Made by a program: the position numbers and the translations under genes. A stretch of 64,000 nucleotides of DNA, from positions 46,395,257-46,459,256 of the forward strand of contig OX457031.1 of the NCBI GenBank assembly GCA_949752745.1, written 5' to 3'. This document shows, in pieces, positions 9,301-19,691 of this stretch. Every line of letters begins with the position of its first letter. Within the stretch, counting starts at the first letter, position 1. This stretch comes from Protula sp. h YS-2021. Taxonomy: Eukaryota; Annelida; Polychaeta; Sabellida; Serpulidae. The notes under the pieces were generated by a model. That model was given only the letters and a program-made list of their open reading frames with translations, was not told the origin of the DNA and did no database searches.

Positions 9301-10112
9301 ATATGTCTCCCCCTAAGGGAGACTTATATAGCATTTGGTGTGTCCGACCGTCCGTCCGTCCATCTGTCCGCAGTGAGTTCTTATGAAATTAATGAGTCGA
9401 TTTTTCTCAAAACATACCTACGTATTGGGGTACATGTCTAGATGATGCCCGTGTTATTTTTTTTGTTCGTTTCCTCAAAAATTCTATTTTTGGCAAATTT
9501 TTTTAACATGGAGGGGGGGGGGGGGTGGGAGTTTCGGGCATTTTTTTTTCACTTCGGCAGGCTATATCTCCAAAACAGTTTGTTGGATTAGGCTGAAACG
9601 TGGCAAGAACAACACTCATGTAGTGTAAATTTTCACTGCGAAGTTTTTCTTCATTTCTGCTGAAAATGTATTTTTGGCGAATTGTTAAATTTTTGATTTT
9701 GAACTTTTTTGACAATATTGTTGCGATATCTCCGAAACTGTTTTTTTTTTTTATTAGGCTGAAACTTGGCAAGAAGAACCCACCTATAGTGTAAATGTTT
9801 ACTGTGAAGTTTTTCCTTATTTCCTTTGAAAATGTATTTTTGGCGATTTTTTTTATTTTTGAATTTTTACTTTTTTTTGCCCATATTGATGCGATATCTC
9901 CGAAACAGTTTGTTCCATTGGGCTGAAATATGGCAAGAAGAACCCATATGTAGTGGAAATGTTTACTGCGAGGTTTTTCTTCATTCGTTTTCTGTAAAGA
10001 TGTATTTTTTGGCGATTTTTTCAATTTTTTGGGCTTGCCAATGTTGTACTTTTAAGCAAGGAATTTTTTCCACGTGACGGATTGGGGGGGGGGGGGGGCG
10101 GGGGAGACATAT
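9301..10112. mobile_element. non-autonomous element with 13-bp inverted ends and three internal ~165-bp repeats
   Basis: ATATGTCTCCCCC at 9301-9313 is exactly inverted as GGGGGAGACATAT at 10100-10112. Inside are three head-to-tail units (from ~9566, ~9727 and ~9894), each with GATATCTCC-GAAACAGTTTG, GGCTGAAA-TGGCAAGAA and AATGTATTTTTGGCGA. A GTCCGTCC microsatellite sits just inside the left end. No true coding sequence. Confidence 0.7.
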
Positions 10113-10439
10113 CCGTTTTTGTTTTAACAAAAACACTGGCCAATCTAGTTTTCATCGGAAAACAATCAATAATGTGATTTCTCAATAAAAATCAATCGCA
10201 AATGCCAAATATATAAGAGAGAACTTTCCGTGTGAAAATGTGGTCTGTGGTCAAAAAGGAGGAAATATACAAAACGCTACCAAAAACATTGTTATTTTTC
10301 TCTCTTTTTTTTTTTTTTTTTTTTACATCGCAGTATACGCTTTTCCCACACCATTTCAAAATGACTGCCATTTCCGATGGGCGAACATAAAGGTCAGATG
10401 TCTCTGCGATATAAAAACGATACCAAAGCGTAATCTAAA
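10113..10439. other. no gene seen
   Basis: AT-rich, with a T-run near 10307-10324; nothing else recognised. Confidence 0.5.
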
Positions 10440-10830
10440 ATGACGTTATTGCGACGTCGCCTCTTGGTGGCTTTTCAGTCTATTTGACATCGTCTTGAGG
10501 AATCGTTTTGGTCGAAATTTTGGAGTCCCATTCCCGATTTCATAACGACCTGACATGGTATTTTGTGAACCAAGTGGGGTTTCAACAACGTTTGCGACCG
10601 GAAAAGATCTAATGAGGCAACAGTTATGTCCAGTGAAGATTATGAAGTTGGATAGATGTCGCACACGACGCAAGATCAACGTTGAGTTCTAGATGATTAT
10701 GGAAGTCTAAACAATGTCTACTTACCGACGCTGGAAAGACGTTGATTATCCGGCGTCTAATCAACGTTGCGAATAGGTTGCAATGGAAGTCGAAACAACC
10801 ACTACCTCCCGATATTGTATTCGCAGGCAG
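10440..10830. repeat. GACGTTG-family interspersed repeat, locus 2
   Basis: Contains GCGACGTCGC, AACGTTGAGTTC, GACGTTGATTATCCGGCGTC and AATCAACGTTGCG, the same word set as 5930-6572. Ends are not clear. Confidence 0.5.
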
Positions 10831-12129
10831 TGAAGTATATACCACTTATATGCTTGCAGTCTCAGTAGTACTTGATTCGTTTCCTGGAACTTCTTAGGTA
10901 GTACTGATATAGTGCAGCATAAGTACTGAGGCAGCATTACACAGAATGTTCCAGATCTCCATATTGCCTTGGTGTAAAATGTTTTTGCTTTTAAGCCATC
11001 TCTGTATACTGTTGTAGGCTAAACATCTACCGACATAAATTTTCAATATGGTCACATTAACAAATATTCAACTTGTCATGAACAGAAATCATTTTGAAAT
11101 CGTTTTTACTTACAGCATTGGCCTGTTTATGTAAGAGCGCGCTTGTAATAATGCTCCCATATTTTCATTAAAAGTGGGAAACTGTGCGTCATTATATCAT
11201 TCGAAACAACAAATTAGGATGTCAGTATGGAGGGCTGGCACAAGTTGGTTGGTAGTACCCTTTAGTACTGATACAATACTTAAGGCGCCCAGCGATCTCT
11301 TCCTTCAAATATCTTCTGCTTCGAGAAAATCCACCTGACTAGCAAAAGGAACGTATGATTCGGAAACTGATCAGACCAGTTGATGATAAGTCAAAGTCAC
11401 TCGGTATATCTGCTGGCAATTAAAATCACAATATACACTTGCTCCAGAGTCACTGGCAAGATTTGTTTCAAAATTTTAAAATGGGCTAACTCGAAATTGA
11501 ACTCATATGTGCTGTATATCCCATAATTGTGCGGGGCCAATGTTTCTGACCCTTTTCCTCGTTACTGGTTCCTCTTTTGCCTTAAGTATATATTCTTCTG
11601 ACTTTCGCATATGTAACACATGATCTAAAGCTGTGCCACTCACTTTTTTTGCCTCTGTTTTTGTTTTCCTGATCAATACCTGAAGCAAAAAAAATTGATT
11701 TTTTTTTTATCAGGAAATGCAATGCGTAAGGGTTGCAGCAAGATTTGCACAAGCTCTCGCATCTGTCAACACCTTCATTAGGCATTACATAAATGAAGTA
11801 TGCCTCATTTGCATAAGCCACATACGCTGATCGCAGTGAAATGCCTATGTTTGTTTCATAAGAACGATGCGAGGATGCAAAATCTTACCTGGTCATTTCA
11901 CATAAACTGAATGTTCATAGGAATTATTAGTTTCAGTTACGCACTAGTCTTGTAGAGGGTCGGGGGATGCCGTTTCATGGTAGAAGTAGCAAAGCTATGT
12001 TTTATTTTCTGAAACGTTTTCAAAGTAGCATAGAAGTTTCTTAGAAAGATTTCGGAATCTGAAAATGAAAAGCCAAAAAAAATCAAACTGAAAAGTTTTT
12101 TAAACTCTACTCGACAAGAGAAAGTAATT
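10831..12129. other. no gene seen
   Basis: Unique-looking AT-rich sequence between two repeats. No ORF with coding character; no tandem repeat beyond short A/T runs. Confidence 0.45.
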
Positions 12130-12647
12130 AACACTTGACAAGCCTTTGGCTTGCAAGAGTTATATGAATTTGTGCGAGCAAAATTCGTCCTTTTTTTCTT
12201 CTTGACACTTTTTCCGATTTTTTGTGTCTTCTTCTTCTCTTACACTATGGGCCCTAGGACCATGAAACTTGGGACTTATGAAGAGCTTGATCTGAAAGTG
12301 TGCATGTCACTTTTTATTTTCGTCTTCGATTTCGTTTTCTTTGTTAAAATGCCATGTGAAAAGAGTGTATTTTTGCTAGTAAATGTAGTGCATTTAACGT
12401 ACATCTCAGAAAACAGTTGCTGAGCTTTGTGCGAGCTCTCACTGCGTAAATAGATAACACGGAGTGTGCCTACTCAGTCAATAAAACCTTAAGCCAACAA
12501 AAACCAAACACTACTCGGCTTATAAGACGTATTCAAGCTGTGTTGTTTGCAATATATTATTCAAGAAATAACCCATTGAAGGAAGTATTTTTGCATTTTA
12601 ATTTTTGTCAAGTGTTTAACATTTTGCTAGCGAAATAAGGTTCTAGT
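12130..12647 (+). mobile_element. Helentron-like non-autonomous element (HINE), copy B, complete
   Basis: Starts AACACTTGACAA (12130-12141), followed by the small stem CAAGC-CTTTG-GCTTG. Near the 3' end it has the exact inverse TTGTCAAGTGTT, then the hairpin TTGCTAGCGAAA and terminal CTAGT (12643-12647). A 5' terminal repeat whose inverse lies inside the 3' hairpin is the layout described for Helentron-associated elements. About 518 bp; no protein. A further 3'-end scrap lies at 12663-12684. Confidence 0.75.
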
Positions 12648-12710
12648 TTTGAAAATATATTTGGTCAAGTGTTCAATATTTCGCCTTTGAGTAAAAAGTT
12701 TTCGTCAATG

Positions 12711-12717
12711 TTGCAGG
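12711..12717 (+). promoter_or_regulatory. possible 3' splice site just upstream of the IkB-like start
   Basis: TTGCAG|G with AG at 12715-12716 lies 24 bp before the ATG at 12740, after a weak pyrimidine stretch. If used, the 5' leader is spliced and the Helentron copy B lies in an intron. If not, the element sits in the promoter. The sequence alone does not decide. Confidence 0.3.
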
Positions 12718-12739
12718 TTAGTGGAAAAGTATATGAAGT

Positions 12740-14479
12740 ATGTATGGAAGGCGATGTTATGACGCGGACACGGACGGTCCGTCACATACGGAGAGTGACG
12801 ACGTACTGTGTACAGGAATGTCCACTCTGAACATAAACACAAGAAACATTGCAAATATTCGGAAAGGAGACGAATGCCATCAGAGTATTCAGGGTGATAA
12901 TAAACATTACAGGTTCATAGACCACGTTCTGCCAATGCAAAGCTACTGTCACTCCGTCACAGAGAGACCCTCATCTGAGCGGCTTCTGACGCCTTCCAAC
13001 TATAACGTCCCGCTGAGACCTCGCTGTGTCATGAGTGGCAGAAGTGATGTCTCGGCTAACCAGACCGATCACATCGCGTGCATACAACAGTCACGTGCAC
13101 CGGCACACTCACACACCTCGCTCACGCCAACTGTGTCACTTAAAAACAGACCTCCAAATCACGGCCTTTTAAACACCAGTCATTTCTTGCGTCACTGTTC
13201 GCGCGCTGGACAATCCAATCAAAACGAGAGAGAAGGTACAAGGGACGTCCTGCATTCAAACCAAACCCACAGAAATGGTGATAACACTGAAGAAACCTCC
13301 ATTTTATACCTATCTACAAACGATAGCAAAACATCGTGGGACAACCTCACGTCTCGTAATGTAACTAGTTCGACTGACAAACAGAACGACAGACCTCTTG
13401 ACAATGCCCGTTCAAGCCCTGACCACGATGAAACGCAAGTCTTCAGCTTAAGCCTCAACGGTGAAAGTGACGGAATTACCAATGCGTGCACCAACGATAA
13501 AATGCATCCACAGCATGAACCAAGATGGCGGACCTCAGCCGTACCTGGTGCTGTTCGCCTAGACAGCCACCGCCGTCAAACCGTTAGTGCGGAAACCAGT
13601 GATTCTCAACACAACAAGTGGCACAATCTCACGTCGCTTCATGGTTTTATCCATAGAATTACATCGCTGTGTGATATTGAAATGTGCTTCCAACCAGATA
13701 GCGATGGGGACAGCTTTATATCGCTGGCGATAATACACTTAAAAGCAGATATTGTACTCACAATCTTGGACAAAGTGAAGGACTACACTTTACTAAATGT
13801 CCCAAATACCGACGGCAACACACCTTTGCACTTAGCAACAATAGTAAACATGCCGAGAGTTGTGCGCAAATTGGTTGTGCTGGGATGTGACGTCACAGCA
13901 CAGAACGTGCACGGCAACACTGCCCTTCATATCGCCAGTATCAAGGGCAACTTAGAATGTACCATCGCCCTGACCAAACCGGTGGATTGTCATGAAGTAC
14001 TGGGCATACATTACCACGTACCCTACCAGCTTATACCACAGGACCAGAATATCCTCAATTACGATGGCTTAGCGTGCCTCCACCTGGCGGTCAAACACGG
14101 CAACATCAAGACAATAGACCACCTGTTGTATGAATGCCGCGCTGATGTAAACATCAAAGACGGCACGAGCGGTATGACGATACTGCATTACGCCGCCATA
14201 GATAACAATTGGGCTCTTGTGGACTTTCTGCTCACCATCCGTGGGATTGATATCAGCGCCCAGCGGTACGACAGCGCCACACCGTTAGCCATTGCCCGCG
14301 GCAGACGCAGTGAGCGCGTACGGCGCGTGTTGCAGGTCCATAACGCGATGGATTATGAACATGACGAGGACGAAGCCTCTGACAGCAGTGATGACAGCTG
14401 TGATGACAGCTGTTATTTCAGCAGTGGTTATAAGAATGCTAACGTATACAATGATATTCAAATCCACGGCATCCTTTAA
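12740..14479 (+). CDS. IkB/Cactus-like NF-kB inhibitor, single ORF (579 aa)
   Basis: Intact ORF from ATG 12740 to TAA 14479; an in-frame TGA two codons upstream supports this start. Residues 1-300 are low-complexity, Ser/Thr/Asn/His-rich and without a recognised domain. Residues ~318-540 hold about six ankyrin repeats with the typical G-N-T-P-L-H-L-A (357-366), G-N-T-A-L-H-I-A (392-400), G-L-A-C-L-H-L-A and G-M-T-I-L-H-Y-A cores, with a longer insert between repeats 3 and 4. The repeat region opens with D-G-D-S-F-I-S-L-A-I, and the C-terminus is acidic Ser/Asp-rich (543-557), like a PEST tail. This layout is that of IkB proteins, which hold Rel/NF-kB dimers in the cytoplasm. I see no DSGxxS phosphodegron. 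The lack of introns is unusual for the family; a retrocopy or a one-coding-exon gene is possible. A Bcl-3-like or other ankyrin protein is the alternative. Confidence 0.82.
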   Translation: MYGRRCYDADTDGPSHTESDDVLCTGMSTLNINTRNIANIRKGDECHQSIQGDNKHYRFIDHVLPMQSYCHSVTERPSSERLLTPSNYNVPLRPRCVMSGRSDVSANQTDHIACIQQSRAPAHSHTSLTPTVSLKNRPPNHGLLNTSHFLRHCSRAGQSNQNEREGTRDVLHSNQTHRNGDNTEETSILYLSTNDSKTSWDNLTSRNVTSSTDKQNDRPLDNARSSPDHDETQVFSLSLNGESDGITNACTNDKMHPQHEPRWRTSAVPGAVRLDSHRRQTVSAETSDSQHNKWHNLTSLHGFIHRITSLCDIEMCFQPDSDGDSFISLAIIHLKADIVLTILDKVKDYTLLNVPNTDGNTPLHLATIVNMPRVVRKLVVLGCDVTAQNVHGNTALHIASIKGNLECTIALTKPVDCHEVLGIHYHVPYQLIPQDQNILNYDGLACLHLAVKHGNIKTIDHLLYECRADVNIKDGTSGMTILHYAAIDNNWALVDFLLTIRGIDISAQRYDSATPLAIARGRRSERVRRVLQVHNAMDYEHDEDEASDSSDDSCDDSCYFSSGYKNANVYNDIQIHGIL

Positions 14480-15036
14480 AAAGCAAGCGGTTTTTACGAG
14501 TTGTGCGACACTTGATTGTTGCTATTGTAGATAGACATTACTGATAAACATGGTTGATCTCGTTGAATTCATTATGCAGGTTTGCAGATAGCACTTCTGA
14601 CCGATAGTTAGAGCTATATTTATGTCAAGTACTTGCATTTCTTGTAGACGTATCTAATATCCAGTGACACTTCAGCTGGGCATAAAAACCAGTTCTGGTG
14701 TACTTTTAAAGTAGATCTCTGATAGCATTGTCACAGGTATTCGAAAAATGTTAAAACTGGTAGCCCTTTTAAAATTAAGTCAGCTTATTTCAAACAGTTC
14801 GCGTAGTGTTGTACACTCTTGTACTTCAGCTGCCTTTATTGTTTTGTTAAGCTCATAGGGAGATGATTAAAAAATGAATAATCATATTAGATATAAGTTC
14901 TAACTGAAATTGTGAAAAAAAGTTCAAGAGACTATGACGACATATCAATGAATCTTGTGAAACAAGTAGTCTGCCAGCCATCAAAACAACTTTGGTATAT
15001 TTGTAACTTCTCCTGTACTTCAGGTGTTTTTTGCCC
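14480..15036 (+). other. probable 3' UTR of the IkB-like gene
   Basis: AT-rich non-coding sequence from the stop codon to the first AATAAA. It contains no repeat or other element that I recognise. Confidence 0.45.
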
Positions 15037-15042
15037 AATAAA
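15037..15042 (+). terminator. AATAAA polyadenylation signal
   Basis: First AATAAA downstream of the IkB-like stop codon, ~560 bp away. It lies next to the start of LINE-derived sequence, so it could be incidental. Confidence 0.45.
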
Positions 15043-15156
15043 ATGAAGGTTGCCGATTTTTTGTTTTTTGTTTGAATCAGGAGAAAAAATTTGGTTTCGA
15101 TAACTGAAGACCGGTTTCGTTCTTATCCCAATTTTTCCAAAATCATAGAAAAACTA
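15043..15156 (+). mobile_element. LINE reverse transcriptase remnant, part 1 (left of Tc1 insertion)
   Basis: Across two frames the plus strand shows F-E-S-G-E-K, then N-x-R-P-V-S and F-S-K-I-I-E-K-L. This is the start of the RT domain (F-K-S-G ... N-Y-R-P-V-S ... F-S-K-I-x-E-K) of jockey/CR1-like non-LTR retrotransposons. It has stops and frameshifts. It continues at 15922 after the inserted Tc1-like element. Confidence 0.7.
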
Positions 15157-15921
15157 CAGTGCCTTGCATGGGTCTGGAATATTTTGGGGGAGAGGGGATT
15201 TAGGTGGGTAGAAATTTTCGCACATTTTGTCATCATAGTGGGTGAAGTTTCATGTTTCCCCCACAAGTTGAAACCATAAAGAATGAATTTGGTTGTGAAA
15301 TAAATTTGTCAAATTTGAGGGGTAAAAAAATCTTGCCAAAATGATCGGTATGCTAATTGTCTGGTTAAGCGACAATGCTTTTTGAAAACTAAAGGTAACA
15401 AGTGTAGGCAAGTGTTGCCAATCTCTTTATTATCTGAAACTTCGCAGAACTCTTTTAAACAGCAGATTGGGATATGTTAAATCGTTGGGTAACATCTCTT
15501 TCTTTTGCTCCTCGCTGCAGTTGCTCGACAATTTGAGCACGTTCCAGAACTGACCTTTCGCGATTTGGATTCATAATTTTAGTAATAAACCTTTTAACTT
15601 TGTAAAAAACAAAAATTAAACATAGTGAGGGCATAATAGGACATAGTAAGATTTCATTAACAAAGGAAACATAAGGCATGTGAAAATTAAGGTGTTAAAT
15701 CGCCAGACATGTTCATTGATCAATTTGCAAGATTTCTATTTGACCCTCCTCATGTTTAGGGAGGTGTGAAAAATTTGTTTCACAACCGAATTCGTTGTTA
15801 ATGGTTTCAGCTTGTAGGGGAAACATGAAACTTCACCCACTATGACGAAAACAAAGTGCGAAAATTTCTACCCACCTAAATCCCCCTCCCCCCAAATATT
15901 TCAGACTTATCTAAGGCACTG
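15157..15921 (-). mobile_element. Tc1/mariner-type element with ~150-bp inverted repeats
   Basis: Begins CAGTGCCTTGCATG after TA (15155-15156) and ends CTAAGGCACTG before TA (15922-15923). The first ~155 bp (to ~15310) is repeated inverted at ~15765-15921, including GTGGGTGAAGTTTCATGTTT and GGTGGGTAGAAATTTTCGCA. CAGTGCCTTG ends and TA duplication are those of Tc1-like transposons. At 765 bp it is far too short for a full transposase gene; only the N-terminal part remains inside. Confidence 0.85.
15455..15574 (-). pseudogene. Tc1-like transposase, N-terminal helix-turn-helix fragment
   Basis: From ATG 15574 the 39-residue product contains R-E-R-S-V-L-E-R-A-Q-I-V and D-V-T-Q-R-F-N-I-S-Q-S-A-V. 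That is the first paired-like HTH of Tc1/mariner transposases, which binds the inverted repeats. The frame stops at 15455, and the rest of the HTH and the DDE/DDD catalytic domain are absent. It cannot be an active transposase. Confidence 0.7.
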
Positions 15922-17010
15922 TATTTGGTGCTCGCTTCGACAATTAATTGATAAATCGAAATTGTTGAACAATAGACAGGAAGGTTTTAGAGAAAATATC
16001 TCGACATTCTTTGTTCTGCTTGAATCGTTAGATAACAAATATCTTCATTTTCAGCTTTAGATAAGAAGTAATACGTGGCTGGGGTCTTCATAGATTTAAG
16101 ATTATTACTAACAACATGATTTATATGGCGTTCGTGGCTGAGCGAACGATTGGATAAAGGGTTATTTATGCCTGAGAAAATAGTTTGTACAAATTAAAGC
16201 TTTGAAATCAAAATTGTCTGAAATATTGTGCGGTGTCCCAGGACAAAATTGTTCATGATATACATTAATGATATATCCAATGTGTCAATTATATTACATT
16301 TTACAATATTTGCCTATGATGGAAATTTGTTTCAAAGTAGCATCTGCCAAACAGACCAGCACTAAACGAGACAAGTTAAATGTCTGGTTCGATGTTAATA
16401 ATTCGTCACTTAATGTTTCGAAAACAAGCCTGAAGTAAAAACCAATTATTGCCTATGTTAAAATTGTTATTGATAGTAAAGAAATCGAACATGTTAATTT
16501 TACTAAATTCCTTGTGGTTCTGATTGACGATCGTTTAAAAACTGGACTCCTAACAATAGGAATGTGTTGAACAAGCTTTCTGCATAGCTTTTATAAGTCA
16601 AGCCAACCAATCGCTGTGTTTAAGAAAAGCCATCCGAGCAATTTTCAGCTTTGATACATTTGATAGTAAAAATGGTAGCTTTATCGAAATAAAAACTCTG
16701 ATATTGTGAAAATGAAAGCGTCATTTTTATGTTCAAAACATACCGCTATATGCTATCGAGAAAGCTACAGAGTATGTTTTTAACAAGATCAGTTTTTCAA
16801 ATCGCCAATTATATAAAATTTGAACAAACTGTGCTGTAACGAGTAGTCAAAATGTGCATCTGTGATAAGACCAAATATATGGAACATTCTTCCTGGGTTT
16901 GTGGCTGATTGCAATAGATTCGCGTCATTCAAACGGGAACTATAAAACTTCATCATGTCAAAGTATTGAGTGTTAAGCTTAGCAATATATGATTGCATAG
17001 CAGTTCGACT
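15922..17010 (+). mobile_element. LINE reverse transcriptase remnant, part 2
   Basis: Continues the RT from 15156. In order and in shifting frames: a N-N-R-Q-E-G-F-R-E-N-I-S-T block (~15970-16005), a degenerate W-G-L-H-R-F (15 bp after, ~16080), a C-G-V-P block at ~16228, Y-I-N-D-like and F-A-Y-D (for the catalytic F-A-D-D) at ~16260-16320, a S-L-N-V-S-K-T-S-L-K block (~16410), a F-T-K-F-L-V-V-L-I-D-D block (~16500), and the C-terminal W-N-I-L-P ... F-A-S-F-K-R-E-L block (~16880-16945). Many stops and frameshifts make it a dead copy. Confidence 0.75.
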
Positions 17011-17374
17011 ATACAATTTTGCTCAATATTTTGTTACCTTAATTTACCATCAACATTTCTTATTTTATTTTTTAAGTATACAGTACCAAAACATTTATAT
17101 ACGGCGTGCTCTTGTACAAGCAGGAGTTCCTGTCATTACCGATCTGACAGCCAGAATAAGAGCTCATAGAATGTACAATATTATTAGTATGACCTTTTTT
17201 TATTAGTTTGTTTGCATACATATTAATATTTTACACGTAATATGCTGTGCTGTAAAATAAAGAACACATAGTAATCTATAGTTATTGTTCAATTCATCCT
17301 CACCTGACTCGTATTCTTCATAGTTTCTATATGCATGTTGTAAGTGTTTCTTTCTTACCTGATTTTTTCGCCAG

Positions 17375-17850
17375 CTAGATATATTCTATCAGTAAACGTT
17401 CAAATCCCAATTCCTTTGAGGAATTGATTCTAATTAAATTTTTGTTCATTTTTCTTGCACTAAATATACATACTTTTACAATTAATATAAAATTATGTAC
17501 TTGAGGGTCGTTTCCACCAAAAAGAAGATGCTGCCAATCCAATGTAGTCCCACTAAACGAATTCCGCCTTTTCATGTTTTTTGGTTTTTGACAGAATTGC
17601 TGAATTGCTTTGGTGAAAGTACAAACATAACGTAGGAAACGCAAAATGTCCTCGACTGGGTTGCTGTTTCGAGCAATTTCAAACAATTCATGTTTGAAAT
17701 GGTTAAAAATAAGCATTGAATGCATAATTTCTTTGCACAGCCCAAATATTCTAACAATGCCTTAAAAATATAGAAAATGTGGAGACCCTGAATATCACAG
17801 ACCCCTGAAGAAGTGAAACTATTTTGTTACACAAAGTAATGAAAGTTCGT
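17375..17850 (-). mobile_element. second LINE, C-terminal reverse-transcriptase tail, decayed
   Basis: On the minus strand, the open stretch 17375-17725 has the pattern L-D-W-Q-H-L-L-F-G ... N-F-I-L-I-V-K-V-C-I-F-S-A-R-K, preceded by a degenerate C-x2-H/W-type region toward 17850. This matches the final helical domain after the zinc-binding region of many non-LTR elements (L-F-G ... N-x-I-L-L-x-K-x-Y-I-Y). It is opposite in orientation to the LINE at 15043-17010, so it is a separate insertion. Confidence 0.55.
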
Positions 17851-17859
17851 CATCTAGCT

Positions 17860-18285
17860 TTCTTAACATCGTTTCTTTGTTTGATTTATATATTTTGCTT
17901 AAAAAGCCGAACCGATTTATTATTTCTATCTGGGACTTTATTTATTAACCAGTTATATCATAGATATTTAATAAAGAATAAGAACCATATATGTTGAACA
18001 GTACCACTCGTCTGATCAAATGCAAGGTATTGCTCAAAACATCTCTAATTATGGCAGACCCAGAGCACAATCACGATCCAAATGTCAGCAAGATTGGTAT
18101 TTTAAATTGTGACAAAAAGCTTTAAAATACTTAAATGAAACGGAAATAAAACGAAAAACAAATATAAACAAAACCTATTTTTAATAAAAAAGCGAAAACT
18201 GGTGAAATCCTCAGTTTTTGGGTATTTATAAAACAGGACCAAATTGAAGGACGTTTTAAACTGACAAGTTAAATAGTTTTAATCA
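17860..18285. other. no gene seen
   Basis: AT-rich, possibly more decayed LINE on the minus strand, but no motif is clear enough to claim. Confidence 0.4.
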
Positions 18286-18289
18286 GTTG

Positions 18290-19140
18290 CAGTTTGAATC
18301 AGCAAAGCAATAATCGCTTTGAAGTAGAGCTGCTGAGTTGCCCGAAGACACTAGGCTGCATTTTGAGCTGCATTTGCACTAAAACGTCTCATCCAGCGAA
18401 AACGCACCCGGTAGAAGATGTAGTTGCAGATAACCAGTGGGCTCAAACAACGGGCGAAAATCCCCAACTGTTTCTAATTTACGACAACGGTTCAGACGCG
18501 ATTCACGGATTCTGATCTTTGCGTTACCCCCAGCACTACACACGCTCACTACGCAGGACACATGATGCATGAACGGTACGCTAAAAATGTCCCTGCAACT
18601 TTGTCTCAGCTTAACGCCCTCGCTTTCCTACCGGCTGAACAAGTGAAGGCCGTGTTGGAGTACCTATGCGAAAACGCCCCCGTTGGCTAGGAATCGCCCG
18701 TCTATTATTTCGCCAGCACCTACGTGACTACCACCGCGTCAACGCCGGCGACGCAGAAATGACGGAATATGCATCCTAATTCCTGCGTGTTTTTCACCTC
18801 GTTTGTGGAACATGCACGAGGCCACTTTAAAAATATCAGTGTGAGGACTAGAACAACCGCTTTTCCTACGTGTTTGGCTATTCTGATCCAAGCGTCTGGA
18901 CGTTGATCTCAATGCTGCAGAGGGAAGGCAGCTCTGTGCGTACTCTGATAGCCCTGGACCAGATTGAACAACCACCCCAAGCGAGTTCGCAAGGAGTCGA
19001 GAGTGCTGCAGAAATGCCCGCACACGCTTTGTCTTGATCGTGTCGTTGGACGAAAAAAAGTGCCAGAGTTTTTGAGGAGTGTCGCGTTCAATTTGAGGTG
19101 GAAGCCGGTCAGTCAGGAAAACAACGAAGACTGAGAAACG
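18290..19140 (+). mobile_element. MULE-family (FLYWCH + MULE domain) transposase remnant
   Basis: In frame from ~18340, G-C-I-L-S-C-I-C-T ... H-P-A-K-T-H resembles the end of a FLYWCH zinc finger, followed by a T-T-G-E-N-P-Q block. Then R-I-L-I-F-A ... C-M-N-G-T-L-K (18500-18590) is the start of the MULE catalytic domain. Sequence then jumps to L-N-A-L-A-F-L-P-A-E-Q-V-K-A-V (18610-18660), Y-Y-F-A-S-T-Y-V, L-W-N-M-H-E-A-T, and G-Y-S-D-P-S-V-W-T-L-I-S-M-L-Q-R-E (~18880-18930). The middle of the catalytic domain is deleted and stops interrupt the rest. Terminal inverted repeats were not found. Confidence 0.7.
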
Positions 19141-19690
19141 TGCAAGTAGTGTAGTGGACCTAGTGGAAGGAGTGTTTTACCTAGTACCTAGTGTTCAGAT
19201 GAGTTCTGGACAGTAAAGTGTACAGCGTTGTTGGTAGTTGTGTTCAGATTGGCTACATTTTAACTGGAGTGTGATTTACCAGGAAAGAAAATTGTAAAAG
19301 AAAGATGAATAAAAATCGGTCCAAATGTCGCACGTTGCACTTTTTTCTGATGTTATGCCGTCGGACGTTATGTCCTGCTTCACCGGGATAGTGGGAAGAA
19401 TGCTATTTAATATATAATATATATATATTATATTATATTATATTTAGGATAAAATGAAAAGCTTGTTATCAAATGACAACACAAACTTAAAACAAAATAT
19501 ATTATGTCCATTATGCTATAGAATCATTCATTTTTGTTTGTGTTTGTGTTTGTGTAGTTTCATAACGTTTAAGCACGCTAAGAATTAAGAAGACCTGCTT
19601 TTGGTCTCCCTTAATTTTTGGTCTCCCTAATACTGTTGATTTAGCAAAAAATGGCCCCCATATTGCTGGAGTATATTTCTATATAGTCGC
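19141..19690. other. no gene seen; short TA microsatellite
   Basis: Holds an AATAAA near 19308 (after the MULE remnant), a TATATTATATTATA run at 19409-19446 and a TTTGTG run at 19530-19555. Nothing else recognised. Confidence 0.5.
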
Positions 19691-19691
19691 T

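Noticed and set aside
9503..10024. 173-codon minus-strand ORF
   Set aside because: Spans the three internal repeats of a non-autonomous element; composition is Lys/Asn/Phe from A/T runs.
17375..17725. Host gene of 116 aa
   Set aside because: Pattern fits the C-terminal tail of a non-LTR reverse transcriptase with frameshifts nearby.
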